Of a DNA stretch of 64,000 nucleotides, positions 60,853-64,000 are shown piece by piece (the stretch's first letter is position 1; the number at the start of each line of letters is the position of its first letter). The stretch is from contig NZ_JAHCVK010000006.1 of the NCBI RefSeq assembly GCF_018476905.1, positions 1 to 64,000 of the forward strand. The letters are read 5' to 3'. The translations under genes and the position numbers were made by a program. Under the pieces are notes generated by a model, which searched no databases, had not been told where the DNA came from, and saw only the letters and a list, made by a program, of their open reading frames with translations. The stretch is from Geomobilimonas luticola. GTDB taxonomy: Bacteria > Desulfobacterota > Desulfuromonadia > Geobacterales > Geobacteraceae.

Positions 60853-61839
60853 CTAAGACTGCCAGCGCAGCAAAACCGATCCCCAGGTGAGTCCGCCGCC
60901 GAAGGCGTCGAACAAGAGGAGATCGCCTTTCTTGATCCGGCCGGACCGGTTCGCTTCATCGAGAGCAAGGGGAATGGAGGCGCCCGATGTGTTCCCGTAT
61001 CGTTCAAGATTTATGTAGACCTTGTCTCCATCCAGCCCGAGACGCTTGCCGATGGCATCGATTATGCGCCGGTTTGCCTGGTGAGGGATGAAAAGATCGA
61101 TATCGGCTACCGTCAGGTTGTTGGTATTCAGCGCTTCGTGGGCAACCTCTTCCATGGCCCGCACCGCAAGCTTGAAAACCTCGTTACCCTGCATGGAAAT
61201 GTAGATGAGCCTGTCATCGAGCGTCTTCTGGGTCGCCGGATTGCGATTGCCGCACCCCCGCTGGCAGAGGAGTTCCCAGTAGCTGCCGTCGCTGTGGATG
61301 TGGGTGGAAAGTATGCCGGACTCCCCTTCCCTGGCCTCAACGACCACTGCACCAGCGCCGTCTCCAAACAGGCAGCAGGTATTACGGTCGGTCCAGTCAA
61401 CGATACGGGAGAGGACCTCCGCCCCGATAACCAGGATCTTGCTGGCGGCGCCGCAGCGGATTGCCTTGTCCGCGAGGGAAAGGCCGTAGAGAAACCCGGA
61501 ACATGCTGCCGAGATATCGAAGGCGGCGGCTTTCGTTGCGTTGAGATTATGCTGCACGATACATGCTGTTGCAGGAAAGGGGAAATCGGGAGTAACGGTG
61601 GCGACGATAATCTGGTCAAGCTCATCCGCACGAACACCGGCCATCTGCAGGGCACCCTCGGCAGCCCGGGTGGCAAACGTCGAGGTAAACTCGCCGTCTC
61701 CAGCAATGTGCCGTTCCTTGATGCCGGTCCTGGTGGTAACCCATTCGTCGCTGGTATCGACCATTCTCTCCAGGTCATGATTGGTCAGAACCCTGTCGGG
61801 CACCGCTGAACCGGTGCCGGTAATCGTCGCCCGCTGCAT
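60853..61839 (-). CDS. fabH: 3-oxoacyl-ACP synthase III
   Basis: 328 residues; initiates fatty-acid synthesis from an acyl-CoA primer. The triad is Cys in DISAACSGFLYGLS, His in FIPHQANRRIIDAIG and Asn in ERYGNTSGASIPLAL. An ATG at 61839 follows AAGGTGGA. A GTG 9 bases upstream is in frame. It begins 14 bases after plsX. Confidence 0.96.
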   Translation of the reverse strand: MQRATITGTGSAVPDRVLTNHDLERMVDTSDEWVTTRTGIKERHIAGDGEFTSTFATRAAEGALQMAGVRADELDQIIVATVTPDFPFPATACIVQHNLNATKAAAFDISAACSGFLYGLSLADKAIRCGAASKILVIGAEVLSRIVDWTDRNTCCLFGDGAGAVVVEAREGESGILSTHIHSDGSYWELLCQRGCGNRNPATQKTLDDRLIYISMQGNEVFKLAVRAMEEVAHEALNTNNLTVADIDLFIPHQANRRIIDAIGKRLGLDGDKVYINLERYGNTSGASIPLALDEANRSGRIKKGDLLLFDAFGGGLTWGSVLLRWQS

Positions 61840-61853
61840 CCGTTCCACCTTAT

Positions 61854-62897
61854 CTAACCGGCCGCCTGGTCCTGCAATGGCTCACGCTGTTGTTGTACCG
61901 TAATCGGGTAATTTGCCTGGAGCTTTTCCGCCATCCGTTCATTCACCCCTTTTTCTACGAATTCATGGGCAAACCGGATGGCATTCTTTATCGCCTTGGC
62001 ATTGGAGCCGCCATGACTGATCATGCCGACGCCGTTGATGCCAAGGAGCGGCGCGCCGCCGTACTCGGCATAATCCACCTTCTTTTTGAAATTGTTGAAC
62101 GCTTTGCGGGCAAGGAGATATCCGAGCCGGGCAATAAAACTCTGCTTGAATTCATCCTTGAGCATCTTCCCCACCGCCTCGGCAAGCCCCTCGGACAGCT
62201 TCAGCACAACGTTGCCGACAAAACCGTCACAGACCACCACATCCACGAGACCGTAAAAGATATCGCGTCCTTCCACATAACCGGCATAATCGAAGGAGAT
62301 GTTTTTCAGAATTGCGGTGGTTTCCCGGGTCAGGTCGTTCCCCTTGCTCTCCTCTTCGCCGTTGGAAAGCAGACCGATGCGGGGGTTGGCGATCCCCATC
62401 ACGGAACGTGCGTACACCTCTCCCATGATGGCAAACTGGACGAGGTTGAGCGGTTTGCAATCGACGTTCCCCCCCACATCCAGCACCAGTGTACGATCGC
62501 GCAGCGTGGGGAAAACCTGGGCTATGGCAGGGCGGTCAATACCAGGAAGACGCTTGAGAACGAACATCCCTGCAGCCATGGTCGCACCGGAGTTGCCGGC
62601 ACTCACTACAGCAGCAGCTTTCCCTGCCTTCACCAGTTCGAAGGCGACCCTGATGGAAGAGTCTTTTTTCTTCCTTACGGCATCCGACGGTGAATCGTGC
62701 ATCCCCACAACTTCGCTTGCGTGGTGTACAACGATGTCAAGCCCCTTGCAATCGTGCTTTGCAAGTTCCTGACGAAGCCTGTCGGTATCGCCCACCAGAG
62801 TAACGGGAATGCCGAATTCCCTCACAGCGGCAACAGCCCCCTCGACTTCCACTACCGGAGCATTATCGCCGCCCATCGCATCAACAGCAACTCTCAT
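61854..62897 (-). CDS. plsX: Phosphate acyltransferase PlsX
   Basis: 347 residues; makes acyl-phosphate from acyl-ACP for phospholipid synthesis. [14 protein letters not shown] is the diagnostic start and [20 protein letters not shown] the conserved core. ATG 62897 is chosen because the family begins exactly there; the longer frame overlaps rpmF. The tail is slightly extended and Gln-rich. Confidence 0.96.
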   Translation of the reverse strand: MRVAVDAMGGDNAPVVEVEGAVAAVREFGIPVTLVGDTDRLRQELAKHDCKGLDIVVHHASEVVGMHDSPSDAVRKKKDSSIRVAFELVKAGKAAAVVSAGNSGATMAAGMFVLKRLPGIDRPAIAQVFPTLRDRTLVLDVGGNVDCKPLNLVQFAIMGEVYARSVMGIANPRIGLLSNGEEESKGNDLTRETTAILKNISFDYAGYVEGRDIFYGLVDVVVCDGFVGNVVLKLSEGLAEAVGKMLKDEFKQSFIARLGYLLARKAFNNFKKKVDYAEYGGAPLLGINGVGMISHGGSNAKAIKNAIRFAHEFVEKGVNERMAEKLQANYPITVQQQREPLQDQAAG

Positions 62898-62944
62898 ATG
62901 ACCCCTAGGCATGGCTGTCCGGCCGGGAGACCGGAACAACAAAC

Positions 62945-63127
62945 TTACAGATCTTCTGCCTTCAGAACTTCTTTGCCTTTGTAGGTGCCACAGGAAGGAC
63001 AGGCACGATGAGGGAGCTTGGGGGCCTTGCACTGGGGGCAGGTCGAAGCGTTGGGCGGGGTAAGGAAATCGTGTGCCCTTCTCATATTCTTGCGGGACTT
63101 GGATGTTTTCTTCTTAGGTACTGCCAT
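62945..63127 (-). CDS. rpmF: 50S ribosomal protein L32
   Basis: 60 residues with the N-terminal [20 protein letters not shown] and a zinc site formed by CPQC and CPSC. It lies 12 bases after the yceD gene, the usual yceD-rpmF-plsX order. Confidence 0.97.
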   Translation of the reverse strand: MAVPKKKTSKSRKNMRRAHDFLTPPNASTCPQCKAPKLPHRACPSCGTYKGKEVLKAEDL

Positions 63128-63139
63128 GGTAGTTCTCCT

Positions 63140-63679
63140 TTACTTTTCTGCCTTAAAGTTCTTCAAGGCGCTGAATTTCGGATTAATGACCTGTCGGTCG
63201 CAGCCGCACTCGGTCACATTCAGGTCCGCCCCACAGATGCCACAAAGTCCCCGGCAATCCTCCCGGCAAAGGGGCTTCAAGGGAATCGCCAGCAGCACCT
63301 GCTCGGCGATCTCGCCGGAAAAATCTATTTCATCCCCTTCGTAGGTGGCGGATATGAGGTCCTGCTCGGCAAGTTCGACCTCTTCTTCGTCCTGTGGCAG
63401 CCCGGCATCCCTGGAGTAGAATATGGTAAATGCCGATACCACATCATGCACGGTATCGCCAAGACAGCGCGAACACCCCATACCCACGGAAGTTGCCACG
63501 TTGCCCTGAACCCTTATATGGTCGTATTCCCTGACCACCGTCAGATTCACGGCAAGCGGCTTCACGAAGCGGCACTCGCCAGCCGTCTCCATTGCATGCA
63601 GGGTGGGGTAATCGACGATCTGCTCCTCACCGGCAAGCACCAGCTCTTTGTCTTTTATGTCATGTACGCGAATTTTCAC
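63140..63679 (-). CDS. yceD: YceD/DUF177 family protein
   Basis: 179 residues. This family is linked to 23S rRNA accumulation and is nearly always upstream of rpmF. Conserved cysteines appear in GCSRCLGD and the C-terminal CREDCRGLCGICGADLNV, likely a zinc site. It is the first gene of the fatty-acid operon, 34 bases after the promoter's -10. Confidence 0.92.
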   Translation of the reverse strand: MKIRVHDIKDKELVLAGEEQIVDYPTLHAMETAGECRFVKPLAVNLTVVREYDHIRVQGNVATSVGMGCSRCLGDTVHDVVSAFTIFYSRDAGLPQDEEEVELAEQDLISATYEGDEIDFSGEIAEQVLLAIPLKPLCREDCRGLCGICGADLNVTECGCDRQVINPKFSALKNFKAEK

Positions 63680-63713
63680 TCAATAACCCGCAGCGCCGTA
63701 TCCAAAGCTTTCC

Positions 63714-63741
63714 AGTATATAGACGGGGATGTTTTTGTCAA
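63714..63741 (-). promoter_or_regulatory. Strong promoter of the yceD-rpmF-plsX-fab operon
   Basis: Minus-strand TTGACA and TATACT are spaced by 16 bases. It is close to the ideal housekeeping promoter. Confidence 0.75.
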
Positions 63742-64000
63742 GAAAAATCAGTCACTAGGGCATGCCACATCCCCGGTTGCGGGCACATCTCTAATAACCC
63801 ATTCACCGGTAATTTGCAAGCAGAAAGGATGTCCTCCTCTACAACCAATAAACCGCCGTTTGCAGCATATCGTGCAACAACTAACATCAGTACCGGCCTG
63901 CAAGAACGGGGCGAAAGCGACGTACGCGAAACGTGCGGCGAGGATATCCGAAATGGTCGAAAGCCTGATTGTTTGATTTCGAACCAGGTCAGATGATTAT
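63742..64000. other. Right-edge intergenic sequence, no gene recognised
   Basis: Only short open frames run here (for example 63829-63996, plus, 55 codons with a poor ribosome site). I see no RNA gene or terminator. A gene could enter from beyond the window. Confidence 0.4.

Noticed and set aside
59908-61809. 633-codon plus-strand frame opposite fabD and fabH
   Set aside because: Both fab genes carry complete catalytic motifs on the minus strand; the long frame is a GC-bias artefact.
63829-63996. 55-codon plus-strand frame at the right edge
   Set aside because: The ribosome site abuts the start, there is no family resemblance, and the frame is short enough to occur by chance.

Overview
The window is a 64 kb stretch of GC-rich chromosome from a Gram-negative bacterium. 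I infer a member of the Geobacterales (Desulfuromonadota). The reasons are the gene content (OmpA-type porin, sigma-54 regulators, split rubrerythrin, GEMM riboswitch, heavy-metal RND pump, B12-dependent acyl-CoA mutase genes) and the yceD-rpmF-plsX-fab-rpiB-glyA order. The species cannot be named from the sequence alone.

Layout. 1-0.5 kb: edge of a Mu-type mobile element. 0.6-8.7 kb: a coiled-coil envelope protein, an SDR enzyme, threonine aldolase, rmuC and a MshEN-domain protein. 8.8 kb: tRNA-Leu(CAG). 9.2-15.2 kb, minus strand: a ribbon-helix-helix protein and dnaE-accA-rluB. 15.4-23.4 kb, plus strand: a TatD/radical-SAM fusion, mscL with a zinc ribbon, an OmpA-family protein, a giant DUF748 protein, and a rubrerythrin split into rubredoxin and ferritin-like genes. 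23.5-25.2 kb, minus strand: a barnase/barstar pair and a PfkB kinase. 25.3-33.7 kb: Hsp20, an MFS carrier, a Cache/PAS histidine kinase, a transglutaminase/rhodanese pair, and a LysR gene joined to an NtrC-type regulator. 33.8-39.1 kb, minus strand: DsbC-like and L,D-transpeptidase genes downstream of a methylmalonyl-CoA-mutase-associated operon (meaB, B12-binding subunit, two crotonase-fold genes, cobO).

39.2-40.8 kb holds a tRNA-Val(CAC) gene carrying a 1.45 kb AT-rich insertion. The insertion is bounded by an exact 26-bp copy of the tRNA 3' end and contains no integrase: a minimal tRNA-targeted island. 40.9-42.1 kb is an MFS efflux gene. 42.25-42.48 kb carries a well-formed GEMM-I (cyclic di-GMP class) riboswitch with its own promoter and intrinsic terminator. 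Downstream lies a metal-handling block: HMA protein, DUF2318 protein, FtsX-type ABC permease and ATPase, then TolC/CusB/CusA-type efflux and a Met/His-rich periplasmic protein.

52.3-55.1 kb: a class II photolyase coupled to a DUF523-DUF1722 protein, then a PilZ (cyclic di-GMP receptor) protein. 55.2-63.7 kb, minus strand: one long fatty-acid and ribosome operon (yceD-rpmF-plsX-fabH-fabD-fabZ-fabG-acpP-fabF-rpiB-glyA) from a strong promoter at 63.7 kb, with internal hairpins after acpP and rpiB that could set gene dosage.

The strongest leads are the riboswitch upstream of metal-handling genes, the integrase-less tRNA-Val micro-island with its repeat families, the complete barnase/barstar pair, and a crotonase-family protein in the B12 operon that has lost both catalytic glutamates.
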